This document shows positions 49,984 to 58,391 of a stretch of 64,000 bases of DNA, in pieces. The stretch's first letter is position 1, and each line of letters opens with the position of its first letter. Below the pieces are notes generated by a model. That model did no database searches and had not been told where the DNA came from. It saw nothing but the letters and a program-made list of their open reading frames with translations. The DNA is from Sulfurospirillum sp. 1612. Lineage in GTDB: Bacteria > Campylobacterota > Campylobacteria > Campylobacterales > Sulfurospirillaceae. A program made the position numbers and the translations under genes. Location of the stretch: assembly GCF_036556685.1 (NCBI RefSeq), contig NZ_CP140614.1, positions 62,001 through 126,000 of the forward strand. Reading direction: 5' to 3'.

Positions 49984-50723
49984 TTCACACCTCCTTTTTT
50001 ATTTTGAGATCGCAACTTTTCAAGTAACATTCTCATTCTTTGCCAGTCTGGTTCAAATTTTGCAAAATATTTTTTTGAGAATTGATTGTTAGACAAATCA
50101 TTCAATTCGTTTCCCGCAAACAAAATGTAATTAAAAAATGCTTTTTGAACAAATCTCCTTTTACCCATACCTTCGTAAAAACCTATTACTGTCGAAGTCT
50201 CATTAAATCCTGTCCAATTTTTCTTTTTGGTTAAAGCTGTCACACACCAACTTGTAAATCCACTTTCAATTTCTCCGTGTATGTAAGTTTCTCCGTTTCG
50301 ATTAGGGCGTAAAAAAGTCCGTAATGAAATAAGTTGATACAAACGATAATAATACTCGTATGCATCTTTTGAGTGTATGAGATACATATTTGAGTTAAAA
50401 ACTAGGTTGCTCCACTGGAAGCTTCTATCTATCGTATTTGTTGGTAATCCTATCGAACTTACGGTGTCTTTAAGCGTACCATATTGAGCAGTTAGGATAC
50501 TCCCTCTCGCGTTACAAAAACTTCGCATGTATATCATCCCGTTTTTACCCATAGCAGAATTTGTTGTATTTTTCACCCATGGTTTATCTTTTTGTGTCTG
50601 TATGTTCGCAACACCTTCTTTTATGGTTGCAATTACATTTTTGTTTTCCCACCAGTTGGTCTCTGCGCAAGCGCAAGAGACCAATACTGTTATCACTGTT
50701 ATTGCCGTCAAAACTTTTTTCAT
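49980..50723 (-). CDS. Exported protein of the transfer module, unknown function
   Basis: A 247-residue protein with a signal peptide ending near CACA (cleavage around residue 20); a Cys at residue 17 to 19 leaves a lipoprotein possible but no clean lipobox is seen. It is rich in aromatic residues. Start overlaps the TraK-like gene upstream. No family recognised. Confidence 0.68.
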   Translation of the reverse strand: MKKVLTAITVITVLVSCACAETNWWENKNVIATIKEGVANIQTQKDKPWVKNTTNSAMGKNGMIYMRSFCNARGSILTAQYGTLKDTVSSIGLPTNTIDRSFQWSNLVFNSNMYLIHSKDAYEYYYRLYQLISLRTFLRPNRNGETYIHGEIESGFTSWCVTALTKKKNWTGFNETSTVIGFYEGMGKRRFVQKAFFNYILFAGNELNDLSNNQFSKKYFAKFEPDWQRMRMLLEKLRSQNKKGGVK

Positions 50724-51190
50724 TTTTTCTCCTTTAATTTTTTAGATAAGTATGTCTTCACGTAGTAAAGAAAGGTGTTATAACATATCGAAATGTCTTT
50801 ATTTTCACTAAGAAATCTCAACCACGCTTTTCTAACGCTTCTGCTTTTTTCGACGAGTAATTTGATCTGCCCGTGATACGGGCTTAATTTACTCTGTGAT
50901 ATAGGGTTAATGCCCTCTTGAAAAATAGATTTTTCTATTTCATGTTTTTCCTCCCACTTTTTTTTTAATTTTTCCCCATCCATCTTCTCCTTTTCAATTT
51001 TCTTCGCTCGATCGTCAAGAAGTTTCTTTTCCTGCTGTTTTTTAATCTCTTCGATCGTTTCTATCTCGTATCTTCTACTACCGTCCGAAAATATCGTTGG
51101 TACTATCAGCCCTTCTTTTTCCATTTTTTCAAATTTTGTGCGAGTTATAATCTTAATTTTAATAATTAAGTCTGTTTTTGTAACTAGCAT
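50720..51190 (-). CDS. TraK-like small basic protein after the coupling protein
   Basis: A 156-residue, Lys-rich protein. The N-terminus looks like a DNA-binding wing (TRTKFEKMEKEGLIVPT), a charged coiled coil follows (about 60-105), and the C-terminus carries the TraK-type module (SPYHGQIKLLVEKSRSVRKA, CYNTFLYYVKTYL). GGAGG seven bases before ATG 51190 sets the start. Box 2 overlaps the upstream coupling-protein stop. Confidence 0.65.
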   Translation of the reverse strand: MLVTKTDLIIKIKIITRTKFEKMEKEGLIVPTIFSDGSRRYEIETIEEIKKQQEKKLLDDRAKKIEKEKMDGEKLKKKWEEKHEIEKSIFQEGINPISQSKLSPYHGQIKLLVEKSRSVRKAWLRFLSENKDISICYNTFLYYVKTYLSKKLKEKK

Positions 51191-51205
51191 TTGCAATCCT
51201 CCATT

Positions 51206-51226
51206 CTTTATTACAATATTCAGAAA
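51206..51226 (-). promoter_or_regulatory. Element box 2, overlapping the coupling-protein stop
   Basis: Minus-strand TTTCTGAATATTG then TAATAAAG, 15 nt before ATG 51190. The TGA within the box is the stop codon of the upstream gene. Confidence 0.65.
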
Positions 51227-53055
51227 TTAACTTTGAGTTCAGCATTTTTTCTACCGGCCAGTTGAAAATCAATATATTTGTTTTGTATATTTTGTATATT
51301 TTTTTCCATCTCTTCGGTAAGCACTTTTACCGCCATTGTCTTAGACTCAATATATTTTTTTGTGCCATTGTTTTTTAAAAAAACCGGTGCGAACTTACCT
51401 TTTAAGATCCACTTGCACCCTTCAATTTTTGCGTAAAATTCAAACTTGTTAAGCATCGTTATTTCGCTCTCGTCAATAAGATTTTCTTTAACCATTTGTC
51501 TTTGCAATTGTGATCGGTCTGCCATATCATGCATACCGAAACTGAAGCTTTCGTTGTTGCGGATTATTGTTGTTTTACCAAATAATTTTTCGAGGAACTG
51601 GGCACCAAAATTATTTTTAAAGATCAAAAAAGAGTTCGTCGTGTCAAGCATTGATTCCGCTTCTTTCTCACCAAATTCTTTTTTGATCTGAGAATATGAT
51701 TGCATAGCCATAAGGACTTTTATGCCTTTGGATCGACCAACTGCAAGTGCTTTTTCGAGGTTTTCCCCGATGATTTTTCCAAGCCGAGGTAACTCATCCA
51801 GGATAAAATAATAGTCTCTTGTTTTTGTGTCTTCGAGATCTAAGATCGATGACAATAAATACGATGTAATGACTCCATATAGCGGAGAAAAAACTTTGCT
51901 AAGATTTTCGGTCGCGACGAGGAACAACTTTCCACCCTTGCCATCGTTAACCCACTTATCGAAATACATTTTTTCGCCGGGTATGTCATCAAGATAGGCT
52001 AGATATTGTAGTATTTTTGCTTTTCTGATCAATGACGACAGAACAGATTCCGTCGCTCTAGTCGGGGCACCGTTTGCTTCGAAGAATAGGAACTGTGCCG
52101 ATACCATTTTTGCTTCTTCATCGTCGAGAATTTTGATGAGTTCACGAGGCGAAGAAACCATTTCATAAATTTTTTTATTGCTTAAGTTTCTTTTCGAGGC
52201 ATAGATCAAAATCGCCTCCATCACACATCTTGCAGCCGCCACCCAATGTGGGTCTTGGCTTTGTTTGTCGTCGGTGATTAGAGTCTCCGCGATGATGCCC
52301 GTGTCAATCTTGGATTTTAGCAAATTTGACAAAGAAAAACGTAAAGTTCTTACATCGCTGGGACACAAGATATAGTCTGTTTCTTTGTTGTAGTGTTTTT
52401 CGAGAAATTCGCCCTTAACGTCTATTATGATTTGCTTTGATGTAGCGGGTGTTTGTTTAATAATCTGATTTATCAAAACCGATTTTCCCTGTCCTGGTGC
52501 TCCCATAATACAAAGACCAGTAGCAAGAGAGATTCTAGGGATTACAAGATCTTCCACTTCATCATAATATTGATCATCCTCTTCATTAAGGTGTGTCATC
52601 TTAATTTTAAACATTTCTAGCGACTTAGGATTATGGCTTAATGCCTGTTCTTCTTCCATGTACTGCTTTATATTTTTGTTAAAATTGACCAATGTATCAA
52701 ATTTTGCACCTTTCTGATAGACATCTTCACTTAAATCATTTGTTTCTTTTTTTAGGGCTTCCTCGACTTTCGGTTTTGCATATTTAATAGAGGCGATGCT
52801 TATCAAACCCCCTAAAAAAAATACGATAATTCCAGGGGTTTGAAAGTAGGAATAATCAATGCCATAGGGTGCAAATGCATTTTTTATAGTAATGTAAAAC
52901 CACCATCCTGCGACCAAAAATAACATAGGAGCAAAATATATCCCCTCTTGTATCATCCAGCTTTTAATCCTCATGTCTGTTTCATGTGATATTTTTTCGA
53001 TCGCTTTGTAACGTTTATTTTCTAGCGATTTTTCGATTATATTTTTTTTCTTCAT
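51220..53055 (-). CDS. Type IV coupling protein (TrwB/VirD4/TraD-like)
   Basis: A 611-residue inner-membrane ATPase that brings the relaxosome to the secretion channel. Two membrane helices (about 39-57 and 74-91), Walker A IMGAPGQGKSVLINQ (183-197), Walker B YYFILDELPRLGKII, and the VGRSKGIKVLMAMQSYSQIK sensor region. Family TrwB_AAD_bind/TraG-D fits the MobF relaxase in this element. Box 3 lies 23 nt upstream of its ATG. Confidence 0.92.
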   Translation of the reverse strand: MKKKNIIEKSLENKRYKAIEKISHETDMRIKSWMIQEGIYFAPMLFLVAGWWFYITIKNAFAPYGIDYSYFQTPGIIVFFLGGLISIASIKYAKPKVEEALKKETNDLSEDVYQKGAKFDTLVNFNKNIKQYMEEEQALSHNPKSLEMFKIKMTHLNEEDDQYYDEVEDLVIPRISLATGLCIMGAPGQGKSVLINQIIKQTPATSKQIIIDVKGEFLEKHYNKETDYILCPSDVRTLRFSLSNLLKSKIDTGIIAETLITDDKQSQDPHWVAAARCVMEAILIYASKRNLSNKKIYEMVSSPRELIKILDDEEAKMVSAQFLFFEANGAPTRATESVLSSLIRKAKILQYLAYLDDIPGEKMYFDKWVNDGKGGKLFLVATENLSKVFSPLYGVITSYLLSSILDLEDTKTRDYYFILDELPRLGKIIGENLEKALAVGRSKGIKVLMAMQSYSQIKKEFGEKEAESMLDTTNSFLIFKNNFGAQFLEKLFGKTTIIRNNESFSFGMHDMADRSQLQRQMVKENLIDESEITMLNKFEFYAKIEGCKWILKGKFAPVFLKNNGTKKYIESKTMAVKVLTEEMEKNIQNIQNKYIDFQLAGRKNAELKVNF

Positions 53056-53066
53056 TTTTCCCCTCT

Positions 53067-53648
53067 CTACTTCAAGATTTTAAGGTATTCAGAATTTAAT
53101 ACTTCTTCATCATCATCCCATGTCCCTACCGCTACCGCTTCATTCAACGCATCAATTTCTACTTTGACATCGAAATTCTTTAAAGAAATAAAAGTAAAAT
53201 CACCGTTGTATTTTTCTTCTTTTCCCTTGTTTAAAATTTTAAAATTAAGATTTTCAAATCGATCTAAAATGATAGAATTTCCACTCACTAATCTTGCGGT
53301 GTTTACAATTTGTTGTAGCAGTCTTACGACTGTCTCATCATCGCTCCAAACTCCGTCAATTTGCATAATCTTGTATTTAAGAAGATCTTTACCGATATAC
53401 ACTCGGTTTTCATCTTTCACATAAAAAAGATATTTTTTATATCTTGGATCCACAACGGTTATTACGAAACTTAAAAATTTAGCAATTGACCAAATTTTTG
53501 ATGTGATCTTTTCAAGTTGACGAGGTAAACAGAGTGAATCAATCAATTGCTCTTCTTTTTCCCGCAAACTTAGGCTCGCTGTTCTTTTCCGTTCTAGCTC
53601 TCGTTCCAACTCTGCGATACGAGCCTTTTGCAACTTCTCTTTTTGCAA
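53067..53648 (-). CDS. Coiled-coil protein upstream of the coupling protein, start uncertain
   Basis: A protein of about 193 residues if TTG 53648 is used: a Lys/Arg/Glu coiled coil (about 1-40) and an alpha/beta domain. No family recognised. The frame stays open and protein-like for about 30 codons further upstream (KARNNAFIKYKQKAQAKIAL) but has no ATG, GTG or TTG start there, so the true start, or a frameshift, is unresolved. Its last codons form box 3. Confidence 0.55.
   Translation of the reverse strand: MQKEKLQKARIAELERELERKRTASLSLREKEEQLIDSLCLPRQLEKITSKIWSIAKFLSFVITVVDPRYKKYLFYVKDENRVYIGKDLLKYKIMQIDGVWSDDETVVRLLQQIVNTARLVSGNSIILDRFENLNFKILNKGKEEKYNGDFTFISLKNFDVKVEIDALNEAVAVGTWDDDEEVLNSEYLKILK
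53079..53096 (-). promoter_or_regulatory. Element box 3, inside the preceding gene's 3' end
   Basis: Minus-strand ATTCTGAATACC then TTAAAATC, 23 nt before the coupling-protein ATG. It encodes NSEYLK of the upstream protein, so coding and regulatory constraint coincide. Confidence 0.55.
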
Positions 53649-53752
53649 CGCAATCTTTGCCTGCGCTTTTTGTTTATATTTAATAAAGGCGTTATTTCTT
53701 GCTTTGGTGCTGGTTTTTTTAATATGCCATGGTTTTTTTGTGTTGGGGGCGA

Positions 53753-54820
53753 TTAACCCCCATGCACGTTTCCCTCTTGTCGATGCTCCTTTCCCTGCTC
53801 TTGCAACCTCTCTTTTGCAGGGATGTCTTTTTGTTGCTCTTGTTTCTTGCTTTCTTGCTTTTGCTGAATTTCTTCAAGTTTTTTGTTGCCCTGTACTTTT
53901 GTTTTTTCTGCCTTTTCCTTTGCAACTTCTTTTGAAGGTTTTTGAAGTTGGACACGATTATCTTTTTTGTCAAGCACGAAGTTGTCTTTGTGCTCTTCTA
54001 GGCGATTATTTACGCCCGCCTTAAGCTCCTTAAACCCATCCTTGCCCAATCCAATTTCTTCTCCAAATTTTTTGAGATCCTGATGTAAAGATGTCGTATC
54101 TAACTTCCCGTCTTTTAAATTGTTTTTTACGAGATAATCTGTCGTTAATTTATGTAATTCAAGTTTTGCCTGTGCGGTTGGCAGTTTAAGATTATGCATC
54201 TGCTTAAGATCACCTCTAATCTCTTGTCCATCTTTCATTTTGTTTCTGGCTTCTTTTACGAACCCTTTAAACTTTTCTTCTCTTTGCTGTGCCATTTTGC
54301 TCACACCATCGAGATGTTCGGACTTTGTAGGAGAATTTGAATTATATGTTTGATATGTATGTACTAAAGATTGGGATGATTGGGATAGCATTTTGCCCGT
54401 TTGTTTAAAAGCGAAGCTTCCTGCTTTTTGTAAACCTTTGCTGATCGCCGGTGCATTTTTTGCAATTGCGATTGACGTTATCGCCCCAACTGCGGCAATA
54501 CCCGCGACACCTATTAGTGGCGCGGGTATTGCCGATATACCTAGCACCGACATACTTTTACCTATTGCCATAAGCCCCATTGATTTTACCGCCCCTGCTG
54601 CTGCAAGAGCCCCACCTCCAGACGCAATCGCTTTGTCTGTATCATTGGCTCCTCTGGAGGAGTATGAACTAGCAAGACCCTTCCCACCCCAGGCAGATAC
54701 GATCCCTCCCATATTTGCCATGCTTGAGTTACCATAGCCACCGCCACCATAACCACTCGTTCCCCAACCATTACCACCTTGATAGTATCCACCCGGAGCA
54801 TCTTGATATGCTGTTGTCAT
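53753..54820 (-). CDS. Gly-rich membrane protein with charged C-terminal tail
   Basis: A 355-residue protein in three parts: a Gly/Tyr/Ser-rich N-terminus (1-50), two Ala/Gly/Ile-rich hydrophobic segments (about 65-120), and a soluble charged region ending in a Lys/Gln/Glu-rich coil. The layout suggests a membrane-inserted scaffold or substrate of the transfer apparatus. ATG 54820 overlaps the upstream stop (TAATG). No family recognised. Confidence 0.66.
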   Translation of the reverse strand: MTTAYQDAPGGYYQGGNGWGTSGYGGGGYGNSSMANMGGIVSAWGGKGLASSYSSRGANDTDKAIASGGGALAAAGAVKSMGLMAIGKSMSVLGISAIPAPLIGVAGIAAVGAITSIAIAKNAPAISKGLQKAGSFAFKQTGKMLSQSSQSLVHTYQTYNSNSPTKSEHLDGVSKMAQQREEKFKGFVKEARNKMKDGQEIRGDLKQMHNLKLPTAQAKLELHKLTTDYLVKNNLKDGKLDTTSLHQDLKKFGEEIGLGKDGFKELKAGVNNRLEEHKDNFVLDKKDNRVQLQKPSKEVAKEKAEKTKVQGNKKLEEIQQKQESKKQEQQKDIPAKERLQEQGKEHRQEGNVHGG

Positions 54821-55050
54821 TATTTCCACCCTTCCTCAGCTTTGAATTTCTGCCAATCGTACTTTAAAAATTCCCAGTTTGTCATCTGACTTTCTTTCAC
54901 AATCTCAAATTTTTGCGCTTGTGATAAAGTTGGATATACCGTAGCATAGTAATGATGTACTAGCAATTTTGCACCTTGAATCGTTAAAAAACTTGCAAGT
55001 AAAACCGCAAAAAATCCGGTTAATTTGCCTCCTTTGGTTTCTTCGTTCAT
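54820..55050 (-). CDS. Small single-helix membrane protein
   Basis: A 76-residue protein with one membrane helix (about 11-31, FFAVLLASFLTIQGAKLLV) and a charged, Trp-containing C-terminus. AAGGA precedes the ATG, and the stop overlaps the next start. Unknown function. Confidence 0.62.
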   Translation of the reverse strand: MNEETKGGKLTGFFAVLLASFLTIQGAKLLVHHYYATVYPTLSQAQKFEIVKESQMTNWEFLKYDWQKFKAEEGWK

Positions 55051-55053
55051 TTT

Positions 55054-55383
55054 TTAATCCTTGTCATCTTGAAAAACAGTGTCATACCCGATGTCATTCG
55101 CTTCTTTGGCAATTGCTATCGCACGTTCAGGTCCATCCGAAATATCTGCATGCAACGTCATCACTTGATGTCTTACCGCATACTGATTCATTTGTAAATT
55201 CATAACCCTCGGTAGAATCTCATTTGTTAGCATCGCCTCTACGCGCGACATTTGCAAAACAGCCAAGCCGTTGTCAAAACTGTATTCGATCAGACCGTTT
55301 ACGAACTCATCAACGCTCATGTTGTTTTCTTGCGCCGCCTGCGCAACTGCTGTGCTTACTGCTTCACTTAATTTAACTTCCAT
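55054..55383 (-). CDS. Possible ribbon-helix-helix protein
   Basis: A 109-residue acidic protein. Its N-terminus (MEVKLSEAVSTAV, NNMSVDEFVNGLIEYSF) has the strand-helix-helix pattern of ribbon-helix-helix DNA-binding proteins such as TrwA, which help relaxase and coupling protein. The assignment is by pattern only. Box 4 is 14 nt upstream of its ATG. Confidence 0.55.
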   Translation of the reverse strand: MEVKLSEAVSTAVAQAAQENNMSVDEFVNGLIEYSFDNGLAVLQMSRVEAMLTNEILPRVMNLQMNQYAVRHQVMTLHADISDGPERAIAIAKEANDIGYDTVFQDDKD

Positions 55384-55397
55384 CTTTTCTCCTTTTT

Positions 55398-55418
55398 CTT
55401 TAATGTATATTCAGAAAA
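55398..55418 (-). promoter_or_regulatory. Element box 4
   Basis: Minus-strand TTTTCTGAATATACATTAAAG, split here as TTTTCTGAATATA and CATTAAAG; 14 nt before ATG 55383. Confidence 0.65.
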
Positions 55419-55432
55419 TCATCAAATTTTTT

Positions 55433-55687
55433 TTAAAAGTTCTTCCAGTCCTTGTCAAACTTCGCGTCCCAATTGTTCTCAATATTTTGCGGTTTAATAA
55501 TGACTTTAACTCTAATTTTGCTGCTGTTTGTTTCATTGCTCTCATTGTTGTCATTTACAACCGCCGTGGGCGGTTGTAAATGAAACTCTCTTGTTACGAT
55601 TTCTCGCGCAATTTTATTATTTTGTAACGCTATTGTCGAAAATAGAATCGTGAGAATAAATGTAATAATTCCTAATCCTGCTTTCAT
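55433..55687 (-). CDS. Small exported or membrane-anchored protein
   Basis: An 84-residue protein with an N-terminal hydrophobic segment (about 4-22, GIITFILTILFSTIALQ) and a polar C-terminus ending in KDWKNF. It lies 9 bp after the putative beta-barrel gene. Function unknown. Confidence 0.58.
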   Translation of the reverse strand: MKAGLGIITFILTILFSTIALQNNKIAREIVTREFHLQPPTAVVNDNNESNETNSSKIRVKVIIKPQNIENNWDAKFDKDWKNF

Positions 55688-55696
55688 TTTTTTTCC

Positions 55697-56317
55697 TTAA
55701 AATGCGAATGAATAGCCGAATCTGACGCTTACATCTTCTTGATTTTTCACCCCACTAAAGTGAAATTGATCGTATTGAGCGGTCAAATTCCATCTCTGAT
55801 AGTGTATTCCTGTACTGACGCTATACGCACCTGTCATGTCTGAGCGATCGAGTGGTATTTTAAATTTTGCAGCTGCGGTTAAAATCACCCCATTATGCAA
55901 AACGATACTACCTTGCACCCCTGGTGTCAAATAGGGTGCTTTTTGCGATTGTATTGTCTTTTGCTCATTCACTTTTGATCGACTATCATGTTGCAAAAAG
56001 CCAATCCCAAGCGTATAACTAAAAATATATGTATTCCCGTTTTGAAAATTTGAGACCGACGGCAAAATAGTTTCGATTGAAAAATTTTTGTAAGGGTCGC
56101 TAACCGTCACATCGATGACACTATTGATTTTTGTGTTGAAATATTTTAAATTTACAAAATTTTCATTTTTGCCGAGAGTTTTAAAATTCTCGACCCCTAC
56201 GCTAGTTTGTAAATAATTGTTATGCACTCCATTTTGTGCAAAATTTAATCCTTCTGCGAACAAAGGAATGCTCATCCCTAGTGCACAAATTGCACTTATT
56301 TTTATTATTTTCTTCAT
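55697..56317 (-). CDS. Probable outer-membrane beta-barrel protein
   Basis: A 206-residue protein with a signal peptide (cleavage after LFAEG region, about residue 22) and alternating hydrophobic/polar strands ending in the outer-membrane signature VSVRFGYSFAF with C-terminal Phe. Eight or so strands would fit. ATG 56317 has GGAG six bases upstream; ATG 56323 abuts the ribosome-binding site. Its role in transfer or surface exclusion is unknown. Confidence 0.66.
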   Translation of the reverse strand: MKKIIKISAICALGMSIPLFAEGLNFAQNGVHNNYLQTSVGVENFKTLGKNENFVNLKYFNTKINSVIDVTVSDPYKNFSIETILPSVSNFQNGNTYIFSYTLGIGFLQHDSRSKVNEQKTIQSQKAPYLTPGVQGSIVLHNGVILTAAAKFKIPLDRSDMTGAYSVSTGIHYQRWNLTAQYDQFHFSGVKNQEDVSVRFGYSFAF

Positions 56318-56341
56318 CTTCATCTCCTTTTAAATTTTTAT

Positions 56342-56422
56342 CTAATATAAGTCAAGCTTATACAAAACCCAAAATAGCACCGGTACACAAGCCAAAGCAA
56401 CCAAAATATGCAATGTCAACAT
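56342..56422 (-). CDS. 26-residue hydrophobic peptide
   Basis: MLTLHILVALACVPVLFWVL followed by six more residues, a single membrane helix. AAAGGAG five bases before ATG 56422 and box 5 22 nt upstream support expression. It resembles the 37-residue peptide at 59373-59486 in size, place after a box, and TLH near the start. Confidence 0.55.
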   Translation of the reverse strand: MLTLHILVALACVPVLFWVLYKLDLY

Positions 56423-56444
56423 TTTTTCTCCTTTTTGTTGATTT

Positions 56445-56464
56445 CTCTTATCTACATTCAGAAA
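56445..56464 (-). promoter_or_regulatory. Element box 5
   Basis: Minus-strand TTTCTGAATGTAGATAAGAG, 22 nt before the 26-residue peptide. The TGA is the stop codon of the 87-residue protein. The box and its downstream flank match box 6 over 24 identical bases. Confidence 0.7.
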
Positions 56465-56721
56465 TTATCAAATTTCTTCACAAAATCTAGTATGTTTTTA
56501 TCTTTCGCGATTTTCGCAATCTCTTTGATCTGTTGTTTTGTATCTTCGTCACTCAGCATTGCAAACGCGACAATCTTTAGCACAGCCATCATTTCTTTTA
56601 CCTCGCCGGCAAGACCCAAAGAGGATCTCGCCTCTTTTAGTTCTTGCGCTGCAAGTTCCATCTTTGCCGTAGCAAAATTTATCTCATCGATCATTGACAG
56701 AAGATCGCTATCATATTTCAT
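56458..56721 (-). CDS. Small helical partner of the ParA-like ATPase (TraM position)
   Basis: An 87-residue, acidic, all-helical protein. ATG 56721 lies inside the parA-like gene (11-base overlap), so the two are co-translated. No DNA-binding motif is seen. By position it corresponds to TraM in the IncP TraK-TraL-TraM order, without sequence support. Confidence 0.6.
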   Translation of the reverse strand: MKYDSDLLSMIDEINFATAKMELAAQELKEARSSLGLAGEVKEMMAVLKIVAFAMLSDEDTKQQIKEIAKIAKDKNILDFVKKFDNF

Positions 56722-57487
56722 ATTCCAACTCTTCCTTAATGGTGTCGATAAAAGAATCCAAAAAATCTTTTGATCTTTTACTTGCTCTAAATTCTCTCAA
56801 CTCTTTAAGGTATAGTTCTTTGTTGTTTTTATGCTCGTTAAAGGCGACTTTTTGAAATGTTGCAAGATCAACGGCTCTCGCCTGTTGTGCAAAATCACTT
56901 ATCGTCATCCTGCTTAACGACGCTAGCTCAAAAAATGATGATCTAGGGATGATTACGGTTTGTGGCTTACCCAATTTTTCAAAATAGCTTTCAAGACCTA
57001 GGGATTCATCTCCGAACCAAAAAAGCCAATCCTGCTTAATTTTAGAGATGTCTTCAACGGCATTTAGAGCAAAAATAATATTTTCATCTTTTAGAATTTT
57101 TGCCATGTCAACGGCATTTTTTGCTTGCACAAAAGAGTTCATGATCGGTACGATATAGGTTACTTTTGCGATTTCTTTAAGGTCCAAATCTTGTATCGCC
57201 TTAAGTACGCTCTTTGTGTCGTTACCGCCTCCGGCATCAATAATCAAAACATCTTCTGTATCTTCCAGAAGCGTAAAAGTAAGTTCTTCAAGTTTATTTT
57301 CACACTCATTGACTTTAATACTCTCAAATCTTTTAATATATCCGCTGTTTTTAAAGATATCAGATCTATTGTTATCGTCGATCTCTAAGATTTCGCAACC
57401 TGGAAAAACGGAAGACATAATGTGTGATGCAATTGTTGTTTTACCAACCCCTCCTTTTGTGCTTGCGATTACAAAAACTTTTTTCAT
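56711..57487 (-). CDS. ParA/MinD-like ATPase (TraL position)
   Basis: A 258-residue deviant-Walker ATPase. The P-loop is STKGGVGKTTIASH with signature lysine K11, and the Walker B region reads VLIIDAGGGND in place of the usual DxPP. No ParB follows. ParA-like proteins on conjugative elements (TraL, VirC1) place relaxosomes or plasmids; its setting between TraK-like and small helical genes fits TraL. AAGGAGAAAAA precedes the ATG. Confidence 0.82.
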   Translation of the reverse strand: MKKVFVIASTKGGVGKTTIASHIMSSVFPGCEILEIDDNNRSDIFKNSGYIKRFESIKVNECENKLEELTFTLLEDTEDVLIIDAGGGNDTKSVLKAIQDLDLKEIAKVTYIVPIMNSFVQAKNAVDMAKILKDENIIFALNAVEDISKIKQDWLFWFGDESLGLESYFEKLGKPQTVIIPRSSFFELASLSRMTISDFAQQARAVDLATFQKVAFNEHKNNKELYLKELREFRASKRSKDFLDSFIDTIKEELEYEI

Positions 57488-57528
57488 TTTTTCTCCTTAA
57501 AATTTATTTTTTATATTTTTTTGAAAAT

Positions 57529-57963
57529 TTAACAATCAAACCAAGCGTTTTTTAGGGCATTCCTAAATTGGGCTCTCGTGACTGAATCCGTTATTTGTAT
57601 TAATCTTTCCGCTTCTTTTACATCTCCTTCCTTGTACATTTTAAAGCAATAGCAGACTTGCTTATCGCTCGTTAGTTTCTTAAAATCTTGATCCGAAATG
57701 TGATTATCCTTCGCCTTTTTTTGTATATTCTTGGTTACGGAGTTCTTACTCTCAATATTTTGTTTAGGCTGCGTTTTTAAAAAAATACAAATTGTCGAAA
57801 TAGAAACCTTAATTTTTTTGTATTGGATCAAAAAATCTTGGATTTGAAGAAGAGAGCAGTTGTTATCTCTTAGGGCTTGGATCTCATTTCGATAGTCATT
57901 CAATTTCATCCGCCGTTTTTTTTTCTTTGGAATTTCCTCTAAGTATTTTTCAACTTCTTTCAA
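57529..57963 (-). CDS. TraK-like basic protein beside the putative oriT
   Basis: A 144-residue Lys-rich protein with the module LNDYRNEIQALRDNNCS, then ISTICIFLKTQ, near its N-terminus and a helical C-terminal domain. TraK of IncP plasmids binds oriT. TTG 57963 has GGAGG five bases upstream; a GTG overlaps that site. It is the first gene before the 58-kb intergenic region. Confidence 0.62.
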   Translation of the reverse strand: MKEVEKYLEEIPKKKKRRMKLNDYRNEIQALRDNNCSLLQIQDFLIQYKKIKVSISTICIFLKTQPKQNIESKNSVTKNIQKKAKDNHISDQDFKKLTSDKQVCYCFKMYKEGDVKEAERLIQITDSVTRAQFRNALKNAWFDC

Positions 57964-58004
57964 TTTCACCTCCTTAAAACTCTTCCTTTGTTGGTTTTTG
58001 ATTT

Positions 58005-58024
58005 CTCTTATCTACATTCAGGAA
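58005..58024 (-). promoter_or_regulatory. Element box 6
   Basis: Minus-strand TTCCTGAATGTAGATAAGAG, 41 nt before TTG 57963. Nearly identical to box 5. Confidence 0.65.
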
Positions 58025-58369
58025 TTTTTATTTATTTTTAGAATTTTCGATAAATTTCTGTTTATTTTTAATAGTTTTTATTTGTTTCGAGTTGTTTTAA
58101 TGAGTTTAGGTTAATTTCGATTTTAGTTTTAATAAGTTTCGATTTGATATTTTTAAATGCCGATTGTATCGGAGTTTCAAAGCATTGTCATTTTTTTTCT
58201 TAATTTTTTGGAATCGTAGTAAATACCCTTGTCATCGAGCCCGAAGGGCAAAACAACACCTTGCGTAAGGTGTCTAAGAAAATAGAGCGATAAATAGGGC
58301 ATTTTGTAAAAAAATATATTTGGGGAGAAAAGGGCGGTTGAGCTCGTTTATAGTCAAAATTATTCGTTA

Positions 58370-58391
58370 TTTCTGAATATATATGTTAAGG
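58370..58391 (+). promoter_or_regulatory. Element box 7, plus strand
   Basis: TTTCTGAATATATATG then TTAAGG, 48 nt before the HD-GYP ATG. The only plus-strand copy, in front of the only plus-strand gene near the transfer module, which shows the box follows gene direction. Confidence 0.7.

Noticed and set aside
53719-53973. 84-codon Lys/Arg-rich minus-strand frame
   Set aside because: It lies wholly within the longer Gly-rich protein gene in another frame and reflects that gene's A-rich codons.
58045-58142. Four TTTCGA words as plasmid iterons
   Set aside because: Spacings of 40, 30 and 22 bp and poor flanking identity do not fit iterons; likely low-complexity AT-rich DNA.
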